Part shown: piece by piece, positions 7,758 through 16,700 of the stretch
Position numbering within the stretch: position 1 is the first letter of the stretch
How the letters are laid out: the number at the start of each line of letters is the position of its first letter
NCBI GenBank assembly: GCA_913041495.1
Contig: CAJWHT010000028.1
Span: 1-40,352 of the forward strand
Origin: an uncultured Desulfobacteraceae bacterium
GTDB lineage: Bacteria; Desulfobacterota; Desulfobacteria; Desulfobacterales; Desulfobacteraceae
Length of the DNA: 40,352 nt
Reading direction: 5' to 3'
The notes under the pieces: generated by a model
The model's database searches: none
Seen by the model: the letters and a program-made list of their open reading frames with translations, nothing else
Told to the model about the DNA's origin: nothing
Made by a program: the position numbers and the translations under genes

Positions 7758-8693
7758 ATGAGTGAGTTAAAATCAGGCAGTAACCTTGAAAAAGTACTTG
7801 CGGCCGGCCACTTCGCCTTCACCGGGGAATGCGGCCCCCCCAAAGGCGCCAATGTTGAACACCTTGTGGAAAAGTTCCAGCACCTCAAGGGGAATGTGGA
7901 CTGCGTCAACATGACTGACAACCAGACCGCCGTGGTCCGGATGTCCTCCATGGCCGGTTCCGCCCTCATGGTGAACGAAGGTCTGGAGCCCAATTTCCAG
8001 ATGGTCTGCCGGGACCGGAACCGCCTGGCCATGATGTCCGATATCCTGGGGGCCTATGCCCTGGGGGTGCGGAACATGCTCTGCCTTTCCGGAGATCATC
8101 AGACCTTTGGCAACCACCCGGAGGCCAAGAACGTCCACTGCATCGATTCCATGCAGCTCATCGCCATGGTCAAAAAGATGCGGGACGAGGGCAAGTTCCT
8201 CAATGACGAAGACATTGATGTCCCGCCCAAGATGTTCATCGGTGCGGCCTGCAATCCCTTTGCAGACCCCTATGAGTTCCGCCCCTACCGCCTGGCCAAC
8301 AAGATTGAGGCAGGTGCGGACTTCATCCAGACCCAGTGCATCTTCAACATGGAAAAATTCCGGGACTTCATGTCAAAAGTGGTGGACATGGGCCTTCATG
8401 AGAAGTGCTATATCCTGGCCGGCGTCACCCCCATGAAGAATGCGGGTATGGCCAATTTCATGAAGAAGTTTGTCCCGGGCATGGATATTCCGGATGAACT
8501 CATCAAACGCCTCAAAGGCGTGGAGAAAAAAGACCAGGCCGAAGAGGGCATCAAATTCGCCCTGGAGCAGGTGGAGGAGTTCAAGGAGATGGAAGGGGTG
8601 GCCGGCGTCCATATGATGGCCATCGAGTGGGAGCACAAGGTGCCCGAGATCGCGGAGCGGGCCGGTGTCCTGCCCCGGCCGGTGATTGATTAA
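7758..8693 (+). CDS. metF: 5,10-methylenetetrahydrofolate reductase
   Basis: 311 residues, a normal length for MetF. It reduces methylene-THF to methyl-THF using FAD, the last reductive step of the methyl branch of the Wood-Ljungdahl pathway; in acetyl-CoA-oxidising sulfate reducers it can run in reverse. Recognisable stretches are FTGECGPPKGAN near the N-terminus (the catalytic-Glu region), GVRNMLCLSGDH (about 98-109), FIGAACNP, and GADFIQTQCIFNMEKF (about 191-206). The start has the strong ribosome site AAGGAGGTGATGAG. It is the last gene of the operon before a terminator. The first partial gene of the window is a paralogue. Confidence 0.93.
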   Translation: MSELKSGSNLEKVLAAGHFAFTGECGPPKGANVEHLVEKFQHLKGNVDCVNMTDNQTAVVRMSSMAGSALMVNEGLEPNFQMVCRDRNRLAMMSDILGAYALGVRNMLCLSGDHQTFGNHPEAKNVHCIDSMQLIAMVKKMRDEGKFLNDEDIDVPPKMFIGAACNPFADPYEFRPYRLANKIEAGADFIQTQCIFNMEKFRDFMSKVVDMGLHEKCYILAGVTPMKNAGMANFMKKFVPGMDIPDELIKRLKGVEKKDQAEEGIKFALEQVEEFKEMEGVAGVHMMAIEWEHKVPEIAERAGVLPRPVID

Positions 8694-8724
8694 ATGATAG
8701 AATTTACACTATCTTGAAAACATA

Positions 8725-8756
8725 GACGCCCGGAGTCCTTGTCTCCGGGCGTTTTT
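8725..8756 (+). terminator. Rho-independent terminator of the C1/Hdr operon
   Basis: CGCCCGGAG (8727-8735) pairs with CTCCGGGCG (8743-8751) around a 7-nt loop, followed by TTTTT at 8752-8756. It begins about 30 bp after the metF stop. This is a textbook intrinsic terminator for the + strand. Confidence 0.93.
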
Positions 8757-8854
8757 ATTTGAAAATATAATCCAGGCGGAAGGTTGCCCGTTGCGGATGT
8801 ATGGAACATTTTTCCTGGGTCCGGGCCGCTCATGCGGGGGGCATAACCGTCCGG

Positions 8855-9364
8855 TTACCAGTTCATAAACGTCTTCCAGACACCGAAAGGCTCCCAGATT
8901 TCCCTGACATCCCACTTTACTGATTCCGGATTTTCCTTGAGAATCGCAGTGCGATACCTGTAAATAAAGGCTGATGCCCTGCCGTTGGCAGCGCAGTGAA
9001 CCCATATCTTTTCATCCTGCAGCCGGTTCATCTGTGCTGCAAAGGTATTGAAGTTGTCATCCGTGGGCCTGAAAAAGGCCACGGGGATATGGATGTAATT
9101 CATGCCCAGGGATGTCACAAGGTCCGCCTCCCCGTCCAGGGCATTTTCAATGCCCTGGGGCAGAAGGTTGATAACGGTGGTGAAGCCTGCATCCCGGATG
9201 GCACAGAACTGCCGGGCTGTGGGCTGGCCCGAGGTGGACAGGGTCTCGCTGATGGGCAGGTAGTTGTATATGTCCTCCAGGTTTTCCCCGCTGAATTTAA
9301 GGGGGCTGTTTTTTTCAATGAGGGTGAGCAGAAATCCCCAGGTTGTTTTCAATGTGTTCAGCAT
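8855..9364 (-). CDS. Dual-specificity/tyrosine phosphatase-like protein (DUF442-type)
   Basis: 169 residues from the ATG at 9364; an upstream in-frame start at 9445 would run into the divergent TetR promoter region and adds nothing conserved. The fold is suggested by LSTSGQPTARQFCAIRDAGFTTVINLLP (a DSP-like N-terminal part, shown here by its motif span) and the active-site-like segment VHCAANGRASAF. Classical phosphatases have C-x5-R; here only four residues separate Cys and Arg, a variant seen in a family annotated as phosphatase-like. No signal peptide is evident. Substrate is unknown. It diverges from the TetR gene at 9504, which may regulate it. Confidence 0.7.
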   Translation of the reverse strand: MLNTLKTTWGFLLTLIEKNSPLKFSGENLEDIYNYLPISETLSTSGQPTARQFCAIRDAGFTTVINLLPQGIENALDGEADLVTSLGMNYIHIPVAFFRPTDDNFNTFAAQMNRLQDEKIWVHCAANGRASAFIYRYRTAILKENPESVKWDVREIWEPFGVWKTFMNW

Positions 9365-9466
9365 ATATGATGTCTCTGTATTTAAAGTGATTGTGTAACC
9401 TTTCGTATGAAAATACAACCCCGGTAACAGCCGGGCAAGCCACAATCAGGGCCTTGTGTTCAAGGT

Positions 9467-9490
9467 GGGACAATCCTGTGGAATTGTCCC
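9467..9490. promoter_or_regulatory. Operator-like palindrome between phosphatase-like and tetR genes
   Basis: GGGACAAT (9467-9474) and ATTGTCCC (9483-9490) are perfect inverted repeats with an 8-bp spacer, ending 13 bp before the tetR ATG at 9504. Length and location in a divergent intergenic region suit a TetR-family autoregulatory operator. No T-run follows, so it is not a terminator. Confidence 0.55.
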
Positions 9491-9503
9491 GGAAAGGAAA
9501 GGG

Positions 9504-10109
9504 ATGAAAATTTACGCCAGGGGAGAGCGCCAGTCTGAACGAACGAAGGGGGCTTTGCACCTCGCCTTCACGGAACTGCTCAAGGAAAAGGCCTATACGG
9601 ACATTTCTGTCGGGGATATCATCGCGCGGGGGAATACTGGCAGGAGTACCTTTTACAGGTATTTCAGCAGCAAGGCTTATCTGCTGGTATCCCTCCATGA
9701 AAAGCGGTTTGACAGATTACTGGCGCAGCTTGCATCCCGGTCGGCGTGGCTCTCGGATGATCCGCCTGAGGCCTTTGCATCGTTTCTATGCATGTTCCGG
9801 GATATGGGCGGTCCTGACGTCTCCCTTGCCCATATGCTGGGCAGCGACCTGGACTATGTCCTGCATCACATCAACCGGCTGTTGTCCGAAAAGGTGGAAA
9901 ATGCCCTGGGCAATGCCTTTGCCGGAGAAGCGCCGACCATTGCCCTGGATATCCTGGCTAGGTCCGTGGCAGGGGCCTGGTGCTGGGTGGTATTTTCCTG
10001 GCTGAAGCGGGACATCCGGCAGTCCCCGCAGGACCTGGCGGCGGCGGTTCAGCGACTGTCACGGGCCGCTGTGGGTGATGCATATGGTTTACGGGACTTA
10101 ATCGACTAA
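9504..10109 (+). CDS. TetR/AcrR-family transcriptional regulator
   Basis: 201 residues. The N-terminal helix-turn-helix is recognisable: RTKGALHLAFTELLKEKAYTDISVGDIIARGNTGRSTFYRYFSSK, residues about 13-57, with the signature GRSTFYRYF. The C-terminal ligand domain is helical and not recognisable. I chose ATG 9504 because GGAAAGGAAAGGG directly precedes it; the longer reading from 9456 would run through the palindrome at 9467-9490. It probably represses itself and perhaps the divergent phosphatase-like gene. It ends four bases inside the convergent EAL gene's stop region. Confidence 0.87.
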   Translation: MKIYARGERQSERTKGALHLAFTELLKEKAYTDISVGDIIARGNTGRSTFYRYFSSKAYLLVSLHEKRFDRLLAQLASRSAWLSDDPPEAFASFLCMFRDMGGPDVSLAHMLGSDLDYVLHHINRLLSEKVENALGNAFAGEAPTIALDILARSVAGAWCWVVFSWLKRDIRQSPQDLAAAVQRLSRAAVGDAYGLRDLID

Positions 10110-11356
10110 ATTTCAAGATCACAACACAAGACACTGTCCCCTGACGGACAGGTGAATTTCATGGACAGGGTGACGCACATGTGGGCGCCTGCAATGGAAA
10201 GATAGGGGCGGGTCACCTGGAGCTGGTCCGGATGGTAAATGGCCCGTTTCAGATAGTGGCGGCGGAACCAGTCCGCGCTGTTTGCATCTTCAAGGGGCCT
10301 GAACCGCTTGTCGTTTTCCGCCTTGTAATCGTCTGCCACCAGGGTGTGGCCGATCTGAATCCCGTCCGTTCCGATCCGGTAACAGCGCACCGCCTCTCTG
10401 GCAGACAGCAGTTTGCTGCAGGCCTGGTCCAAAGGCGCACCTTCTTTCAGCAAGTTGACGGTGCCGGCAAACAGGGTGCGGTACGTTTGAATATCACGCC
10501 TGAATTTCGCCTCGCTGAGGCTGGATTCTGTTTTATAGTCCGCAAGGAGAGAATCGAAGCCGTTAAAGTCCGCAGGCGGTGTGTCAAGGGTGGTAAATGG
10601 CTTGCCGAAAAAGTAGCCCTGGACAAAATCCACGTCACTTTCAATGGCCATCATGGCCTGCTCTCTGGTTTCAATCCCCTCCATCAGTACCAGGGAACCC
10701 GCCTGGTGGAGCAGGGTGACGATGCCTGGAAGAATATGCCGGATTCTGGCGCTGTGCCCTGATTTGACCATAAAAGAGCGGTCCAGTTTAACGATATCCG
10801 GCTGCAGCGTCCAGATGCGGTCGAAGTTGGAGTGGCCTGCGCCAAAATCGTCAATAGCGATCAAACACCCCAGTTCCTTATAATAAGCAATGGTTTCCAA
10901 AAGCCGTGCATTATCCTCGATGGGATGTTCCACCACCTCAACAACGATACGGTGGGCCGGGAACTCATGAAATTCCAGAAGTTCTTTGAAATAGGAGCCA
11001 TAATCTCTCCCGGTGCAGATGGTCGTGGTGGATACGTTGAGAAAGAGCCAGTTGATGGGGGTATCGATCATTTGAAAATTATGAATATGGATGAACCGGC
11101 ATAGCCTGTCCAGATGGATGATTTCGGTGGCCGAACGGTCCTGGTCAAAGAGGGTTGCCGGGGACACCGGGGTGCCGTTGGCATTATTGACCCGGGCCAG
11201 GGCTTCATGCCCTACAATTCTTTTGTGGGCCAGGCTGTATATGGGTTGGAGGGCTGTTTTCAGGGAAAGTGCGTTAAAATGTCCGGTTATATAAGGGGGG
11301 CATTTTTCCACCCATTGCCGGATAAAGGGCAGGTCCATCTTCAGTGTATGTTTCAT
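10106..11356 (-). CDS. EAL-domain cyclic-di-GMP phosphodiesterase with C-terminal YkuI-like sensor domain
   Basis: 416 residues from ATG 11356; a TTG at 11368 is an alternative start. EAL-domain residues are in place: EALAR (about residue 51), LNVS, VVEVVEH, IDDFGAGHSN, VKLDRS, LMEGIE and QGYFFGKP, so it should hydrolyse c-di-GMP. No GGDEF domain or membrane segment is visible, so it is cytoplasmic. The C-terminal ~150 residues, with W-FRRHYLKRA, RPYLSIAGAHMCVTLS and a closing CDLEI, resemble the PAS/Cache-like domain of the Bacillus YkuI type. A related pattern ends the divergent chemoreceptor at 11658. It overlaps the tetR end by 4 bp. Confidence 0.88.
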   Translation of the reverse strand: MKHTLKMDLPFIRQWVEKCPPYITGHFNALSLKTALQPIYSLAHKRIVGHEALARVNNANGTPVSPATLFDQDRSATEIIHLDRLCRFIHIHNFQMIDTPINWLFLNVSTTTICTGRDYGSYFKELLEFHEFPAHRIVVEVVEHPIEDNARLLETIAYYKELGCLIAIDDFGAGHSNFDRIWTLQPDIVKLDRSFMVKSGHSARIRHILPGIVTLLHQAGSLVLMEGIETREQAMMAIESDVDFVQGYFFGKPFTTLDTPPADFNGFDSLLADYKTESSLSEAKFRRDIQTYRTLFAGTVNLLKEGAPLDQACSKLLSAREAVRCYRIGTDGIQIGHTLVADDYKAENDKRFRPLEDANSADWFRRHYLKRAIYHPDQLQVTRPYLSIAGAHMCVTLSMKFTCPSGDSVLCCDLEI

Positions 11357-11480
11357 GTTCCGTATCAATCGTTTCAGGTTTCCAGGGTTCTGGTTTCTAT
11401 GTAAGCGTCCTTAAGGAATTAAATGCAAATTATACACCGGGATGAAAACCACTGATAATGAAGGGTGATACGGGTGTGAA

Positions 11481-11529
11481 ATTACATTTGTGTGGCTTTT
11501 GCTGGTGGATACACATTCAAAAATGTAAT
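11481..11529. other. Inverted repeat in the EAL-chemoreceptor intergenic region
   Basis: ATTACATTT (11481-11489) and AAATGTAAT (11521-11529) are perfect 9-bp inverted repeats; GTGT (11490-11493) and ACAC (11511-11514) extend them. It lies in the 301-bp divergent gap 11357-11657, which otherwise shows only AT-rich sequence and a ribosome site. It could be an operator or a cruciform; no T-run terminator shape is seen and no known riboswitch is recognised. Confidence 0.5.
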
Positions 11530-11657
11530 AAATCGGGTGTTGTTTTGTTTCTGGATGGGAGATACCCTTTGTTTTCAGTGAGTTCCTTGTGTGGCATTCA
11601 ACTTGCCTTGTTCCAATATCAAAGTTTATTGTTGACCGCGGATAAAGGAGGTATTGG

Positions 11658-13088
11658 ATGATATTCGGATTTATGAAGAACCGGCTCTCAGCGTCAGAAA
11701 CGGACCCGGTGGGTGACATCGGGGAAATGATTGAACATACCTGGGATCTGACTCTGGCCCATCCGGTGGAAGATAAGGGGGCCGTGTCAAGGGCTGTCGG
11801 GGTATTCAATACCCTGTTCGCCAAACTCAACCGCACCGTCACAGCGATCCTGAGAAATGTAGTGGCATTGGCTGCCCTGGCCCCTGAGTTGAAAGATTTT
11901 TCAAAGGCTTTTCAGGGGTTGGCCAGGGAGCAGGCGGCCAACGTAGCGGATATTGCGGCGGCCGGGGACAGAATCACCCGTGGGATTGAGGACATTTCAA
12001 CCAGTACGGCGGAGCTGAACCGGGACTTTGCAAAGATAAAAGGGGATGTGGAAACCGCCTTGAACCAGGGGGATCAAAGCATGGCGGGATTCAAGGAAAT
12101 AAAGGCCCAGGTGGGTATTCTTGTGGATACCATTGGGGTACTCCGGGAAAATTCAGCCTCCATCGGTTCCATTTCCGATACCATAAATGCCATATCCGAT
12201 GAGACGAACATTCTCTCCTTGAACGCCCGGATCGAGGCGGCCCGTGGTCAGAGCGACGGTAAAGGCTTCAAAGTGATTGCCGAGGAAGTGGGGCATCTGG
12301 CAAAGCAGTCCAAAGCGGCCACGAACGATATCCGGGAGCGCCTGGAGTTGCTGGGGGAAAAAATCTCCCAAACCGTGGCAGCCGTGGAAACCGTTGAGAA
12401 AAATGTTTCTGCCTGTGAGCGTCAGATCCTGGATTCCAACGCGGCCCTGGGCCATGTCCGCTCCCAGTTTTCAGTGCTATCTGAAGGCCTGGACAGGATC
12501 GGCAGCGCCACGGAACAGCAGGCGGAGGATGTGAAATGGGTGGCGGTGAATATCGGGGATATTGAAAATTCCGCCGGACAGCAGACCCGTGAAGTGGATA
12601 CCATCCTTGCCATTGCGGATCGGGTGAATTTAGCCTGTGACGGCATGGTGATGGATGCCGGTGTTTTCCATCTGTCCGGACATGGCAGGGCCCGGGAGGC
12701 TGCAAGGGAGATGGCCGGGGATGCCGATCTTGTTGCCGGTACCCGTGAGGTGCGGGAGAGAACATTGTTGGCATATATGGAGCGGTTTTCCTTTATTGAA
12801 CTGGCGTATATAACGGATGCCGGCGGCAAACAGGTCACATCCAATATCTATGCAACGGCCCTGGCAGAAAAAGAGGGACTCACCAGGGGGCTGGGCAGTG
12901 ACTGGACCTCCAAAGAGTGGTTCATGAAAGCTGTGGAAAACCCGGAACCTTTTGTGTCAAAGGTATACAGGTCATCTGCCACCCGGGAGTTTTGTTTTAC
13001 GGTGTCTTTGCCTCTGCGAAGCACCGGTGGCAGAATCGAAGGGGTTCTGGGGATTGATGTTAATTTCAGGGACATGTTGGATATTTAG
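11658..13088 (+). CDS. Soluble methyl-accepting chemotaxis protein with C-terminal Cache/PAS-like domain
   Basis: 476 residues. The signalling hairpin is clear: ISDETNILSLNARIEAARG followed by GKGFKVIAEEVGHLAKQS (about 180-215), flanked by long helical coiled-coil segments. No transmembrane segment is seen, so the receptor is cytoplasmic. The C-terminal ~130 residues (FIELAYITDAGGKQVTSN, W-SKEWFMKAV, FVSKVYRSSATREFCFTVS, ending GIDVNF) look like a Cache/PAS-type sensor, an unusual place for the sensor in chemoreceptors. The start follows AAAGGAGG. The C-terminus does not end in a methyltransferase-docking pentapeptide. It would signal through CheA/CheW encoded elsewhere. Confidence 0.9.
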   Translation: MIFGFMKNRLSASETDPVGDIGEMIEHTWDLTLAHPVEDKGAVSRAVGVFNTLFAKLNRTVTAILRNVVALAALAPELKDFSKAFQGLAREQAANVADIAAAGDRITRGIEDISTSTAELNRDFAKIKGDVETALNQGDQSMAGFKEIKAQVGILVDTIGVLRENSASIGSISDTINAISDETNILSLNARIEAARGQSDGKGFKVIAEEVGHLAKQSKAATNDIRERLELLGEKISQTVAAVETVEKNVSACERQILDSNAALGHVRSQFSVLSEGLDRIGSATEQQAEDVKWVAVNIGDIENSAGQQTREVDTILAIADRVNLACDGMVMDAGVFHLSGHGRAREAAREMAGDADLVAGTREVRERTLLAYMERFSFIELAYITDAGGKQVTSNIYATALAEKEGLTRGLGSDWTSKEWFMKAVENPEPFVSKVYRSSATREFCFTVSLPLRSTGGRIEGVLGIDVNFRDMLDI

Positions 13089-13151
13089 GCGGGAAAACGA
13101 TTCCGGATATTTTGTTGGCCGGAGGCTTGGAAATACAAATTAATGGCTATA

Positions 13152-13214
13152 CGGCGTCCTGATGGGTGGTTTTAGGACGCCGCACGCCTGTTCCGGGGCC
13201 GTGATGCCCCGGAA
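13152..13214. terminator. Two adjacent strong hairpins between convergent genes
   Basis: CGGCGTCCT (13152-13160) pairs with AGGACGCCG (13174-13182), and TTCCGGGGC (13191-13199) pairs with GCCCCGGAA (13206-13214); each stem is nine perfect pairs. They sit between the chemoreceptor (+) and the 66-residue gene (-). Neither has a clear T-run, so they may be bidirectional terminators or mRNA-end stabilisers rather than classical intrinsic terminators. Confidence 0.55.
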
Positions 13215-13264
13215 TACAGAAATATATGGATGGGCAGGAAAAAACTGCCTGCAACGGCATGTCA

Positions 13265-13465
13265 TTATCCGACTTTCAGATTGATGTTATGGGCTTCCAT
13301 GGTCGTGGTGACGGCACGGTTCATCTCATCCAGGTTCAGATTTGATACATATTTGCCGTTCGCTTCAGAAATTTCAACACCGTCGATACTTTTACGGGTC
13401 AGTTTCAGCAGTACACTCAAGCCAAAGGTTTTTTTCACTTCAAAGGGTCTGTCATTGGTATTCAT
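13265..13465 (-). CDS. Small protein of unknown function, 66 residues
   Basis: I do not recognise a family. The start at 13465 is preceded on its strand by GAGGAAGACAGCT, a good ribosome site, and is preferred over the ATG at 13480. The protein is soluble, mixed charge, with the segments KKTFGLSVLLKLTRKSIDGVE and LNLDEMNRAVTTTMEAHNINLKV; no cysteine, signal peptide or membrane helix. The ribosome site and spacing suggest that it is real. Confidence 0.55.
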   Translation of the reverse strand: MNTNDRPFEVKKTFGLSVLLKLTRKSIDGVEISEANGKYVSNLNLDEMNRAVTTTMEAHNINLKVG

Positions 13466-13796
13466 AGCTGTCTTCCTCATGTTTCGTTCCGGCCGGGCCG
13501 GATCTGTTTAACTTACGGAATTAAAATGCAATCCATGTGCCATGATTTTGAAATCCCTAGTTATGAATCTTCCCTCACCTGTATCGCCCTTATTGTGGGG
13601 CGGATAAAAGAAAATGATTTTTTTCCCGCCCTGATTTCCCGCCGCTAACCGTCAGGATTCCGGCAGAACCCTGACGGCAAAATTTACAATATTGTATTAA
13701 AATGAGAGATCTCTTTGCTGCCACTGGCAAAAAGACAGCCGTTCCGACTATCCGGCGGTCTCATTGCGATTTCGCCCGTGATGGCGTGGGTAGTAT
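13466..13796. other. 331-bp intergenic region upstream of a small gene and downstream of the RND operon
   Basis: No gene is seen. It contains one hairpin, CCGTCAGG (13649-13656) with CCTGACGG (13670-13677) around a 13-nt loop, without a T-run on either strand; it could end transcription of the RND operon. The stretch near 13481-13560 is the likely promoter region of the small gene, but no convincing -35/-10 pair was picked out. Confidence 0.4.
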
Positions 13797-16700
13797 TCAT
13801 TTTTCGTGAAACGTATGATTCAATATAGAGGAAGGTGCGGGCTTTGACAATCTGAAACTCAATAATTTGACGTCATCTGCGATATACAGGATCAAGGGGA
13901 TCATGATCAGGGTAACCGGCGTGGCGATTAATTCGCCGAAGGCCAGGGAAATGGCTGCCGGGATAAGGTATTGGGCGTTTTCACTGGTTTCGGACATCAG
14001 GGGTAAAAGGCCGCTCACCGTGGTGGCAGTGGTAAGAAACACCGCACGAAACCGGGAGGTGCCCGCAGCGACAAGGGCCTGGGGGACGGGCATCCCTTCC
14101 GTCCTAAGATCGTTAAACCGGGTGAGCATTACAAGGCTGTCGTTCACCACGACACCGGCCACCCCCAGCATCCCGAAGAAAGACAGGATACTTAAGGGAT
14201 AGTCCATAATACGGTGCCCGAAGGCTGCTCCCACAAATCCGAATGGAATCACCGACATGATAACCAGGGGCTGCCAATAGGACTTCAACGGGATGGCCAG
14301 CAGGGCGTAAATGGCCAGGCAGATGAATATCAGGGCCTTGATCATTCCGGATTTAATGCCGGCGATGTCTTCCAGTTCCCCGCCCTCGGTGACGGAGAGC
14401 TCCGGATAGCGTGCGGCAAGCTCCGGCATTATCGTGTTTTCGAAAGTTGCCATGACTTCTGTGGGACTGTTAAGCGTTTTGTCTATGGCCGCCCCCACAG
14501 TCGCGGTGCGCCGCCGGTTTTTACGGTGCACGGCACCCGGGGCGGTTTCCGTTCTGATTTCGGCCACGGCCGGCAGGGGTACCCGTTGGCCCTGGGGTGT
14601 CCGGATCCTGGCATTCATCAGGTCTCCCATGGTGCGGCGGACCTCTTGCCTGTACTTGACGAATACTTTTACCTCGCTGCCCCGCCGCAGGAACCGCTGG
14701 ACTTCAAGGCCGCCGAAGGCATCCCCGATCTGGCCGGCCAGATCGGAAATGGTCAGTCCCAGGTGCCGGGCATAGGGTTTGAGGATCAGGCGGATCTGGG
14801 GCATGCCCGTATCCAGGTCAGAGTGAATGTCTTTTACACCGCCAATGTCGGCAAGGGCCTCCATTATTTCATTTACCGCACCGGACAGCAGGGGCTGGTC
14901 TCGGACGGAGACGTCCAGTTCAAAACCGCCGGCCGTATCAAATGTGCCGCTGAAGGTCAGTTTTCTTACCCCTTCCAGTTCACCGGTTTTTTCGCGCCAG
15001 CGATTCAAGGTCTCCATGGTATCCATCTGCCGGACCGCCTCGGGCTGGAGTTCCGCCCAGATCTCCACGGTTGCGGCATCTTCCAGGGCAGACATGATCT
15101 TTGCGATGGGCGGCAGGACATCCGTGCCGACAGAGGCCCCTGCCTCCCGGTTGACAGACAGGGCGGCATCTTCGATGATATCCAGGTTTTTCCGGGTCAG
15201 GTGCATGGGGCTGCCTTTGATCATTTCCATGTTCACGGTGATGAACTGCCCGGGAACCTCCGGGAAAAATACGGTACGGATCTCATTGGTGTAAATCATG
15301 CCCATGGCGGTGATTGCCAGAGCGGTCAGCGCCACAAGACTGGCATATCGATGGGCCAGGGCGATTCGCAGAACCTGTGTGTATATTTTGCGGTTGGCAT
15401 GGTCAAGGCCTTTTCGGGCCGTGCGCTGCACGTTTCCCCATATCCGGGCGGCAAAATTGGATTTTCGAGTGTTGGGTGCGGTCAGGGGTATGCTGGTAAG
15501 GTGTGCGGGCAGAATCAGCTTGCTCTCCAGAAGCGATACGAAAAGCGACGTGATGACCACCACGGAAAACCCGGCAAATATGCGGGCCAGGTCGTTGTCG
15601 ATGAGGAGCAGGGGGTAAAAGGCCGCCATGGTGGTGGCGCATCCGAAAATAGTGGCCGTGGACACCTTGCCCACCCCGGCCAGGGTGCCGGCCACAGGAT
15701 CAGGTGTCTTCTGCCGTTCTTCGAATACGCTTTCCCCGACAACAACCGCATCGTCCACCAGGATACCCAGGACTATGATCAAGCCGAAGGTGGTGATATC
15801 GTTCAGCGAGTGGTCCAGAAATCCCGGGCCCATCAGGGTCAAGGCACCGCAAACGGAGATAGGGATGCCCATGGCCACCCAAAAGGCCAGGCGAAGGTTG
15901 AGGAACAGGGCCAGGAGCACGAATACGATGGCAAGTCCCTGGATGGCATTAGTCACCAGCAGGTTCAGTCGGGAGGTCATGTAGATGCTGGATTCCCCCC
16001 ATATGTCCACCTGGAGACCTGCGGGCAGGTCCGGCCGGATACGCTTTACGACCCGGTGGGCAGCCTCGCTGACTTCCAGCAGATGTCCCTTTTTGCTGGT
16101 GAATATCATCATGCCCACAGAGGGTTTTCCCTGGTAGCGTGCAAAAAAATCGTATTCTCCGAACCCGTCGGACAGATCTGCCACATCCCCGAGTCGGATC
16201 ATGCTGCCGTCGGCCCGGGCCTTGATGGGGATCTCTTTGAAATCGGCGGTTTCCATGGCTTTTCGGTCCGCCCGTATGGAGATGATGCCGTCCCGGCTTT
16301 TGAGAATACCGGTTTTGTAATCCAGGGAATTCATCCCTATGGCCTCGGAAAGACCGGAAAGGCTCAGGCCTAATGCTCCCAATTTTTCTTCATCAACACT
16401 GATAATGATCTGCCGGGGCAGGAGGCCGAAGGTGCCGATCTTGGCGATTTTCGGATCGGCCAGCAGGGCTTCTTTTACCCGCAGCGCGGTCTCCTGAAGG
16501 GCGTGGGTATCCGTCTGCCCGTATACCTGGACCAGCAGGGCTTCGATGGTCAGTTCATCCCGGGTAATGGCCGGGCGTTCTGCCCGCCCGGGCAGCGTGG
16601 TGATCCCGTCGATCCGGGTTTTGATTTCGTTTTGAAACCGGTCCATATCCATGCCGGTTACCTTTTGAACCGTAACGGTGGAATATCCTTCATAGGAAGC

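Noticed and set aside
9456-9503. Earlier start for the TetR gene
   Set aside because: It would place the coding region across the operator-like palindrome, and the ribosome site fits ATG 9504.
14214-16373. Long open frame of 719 codons on the + strand
   Set aside because: It is antisense to the RND pump gene, has the biased Gly/His/Gln-rich composition of a shadow frame, and shows no known domain.
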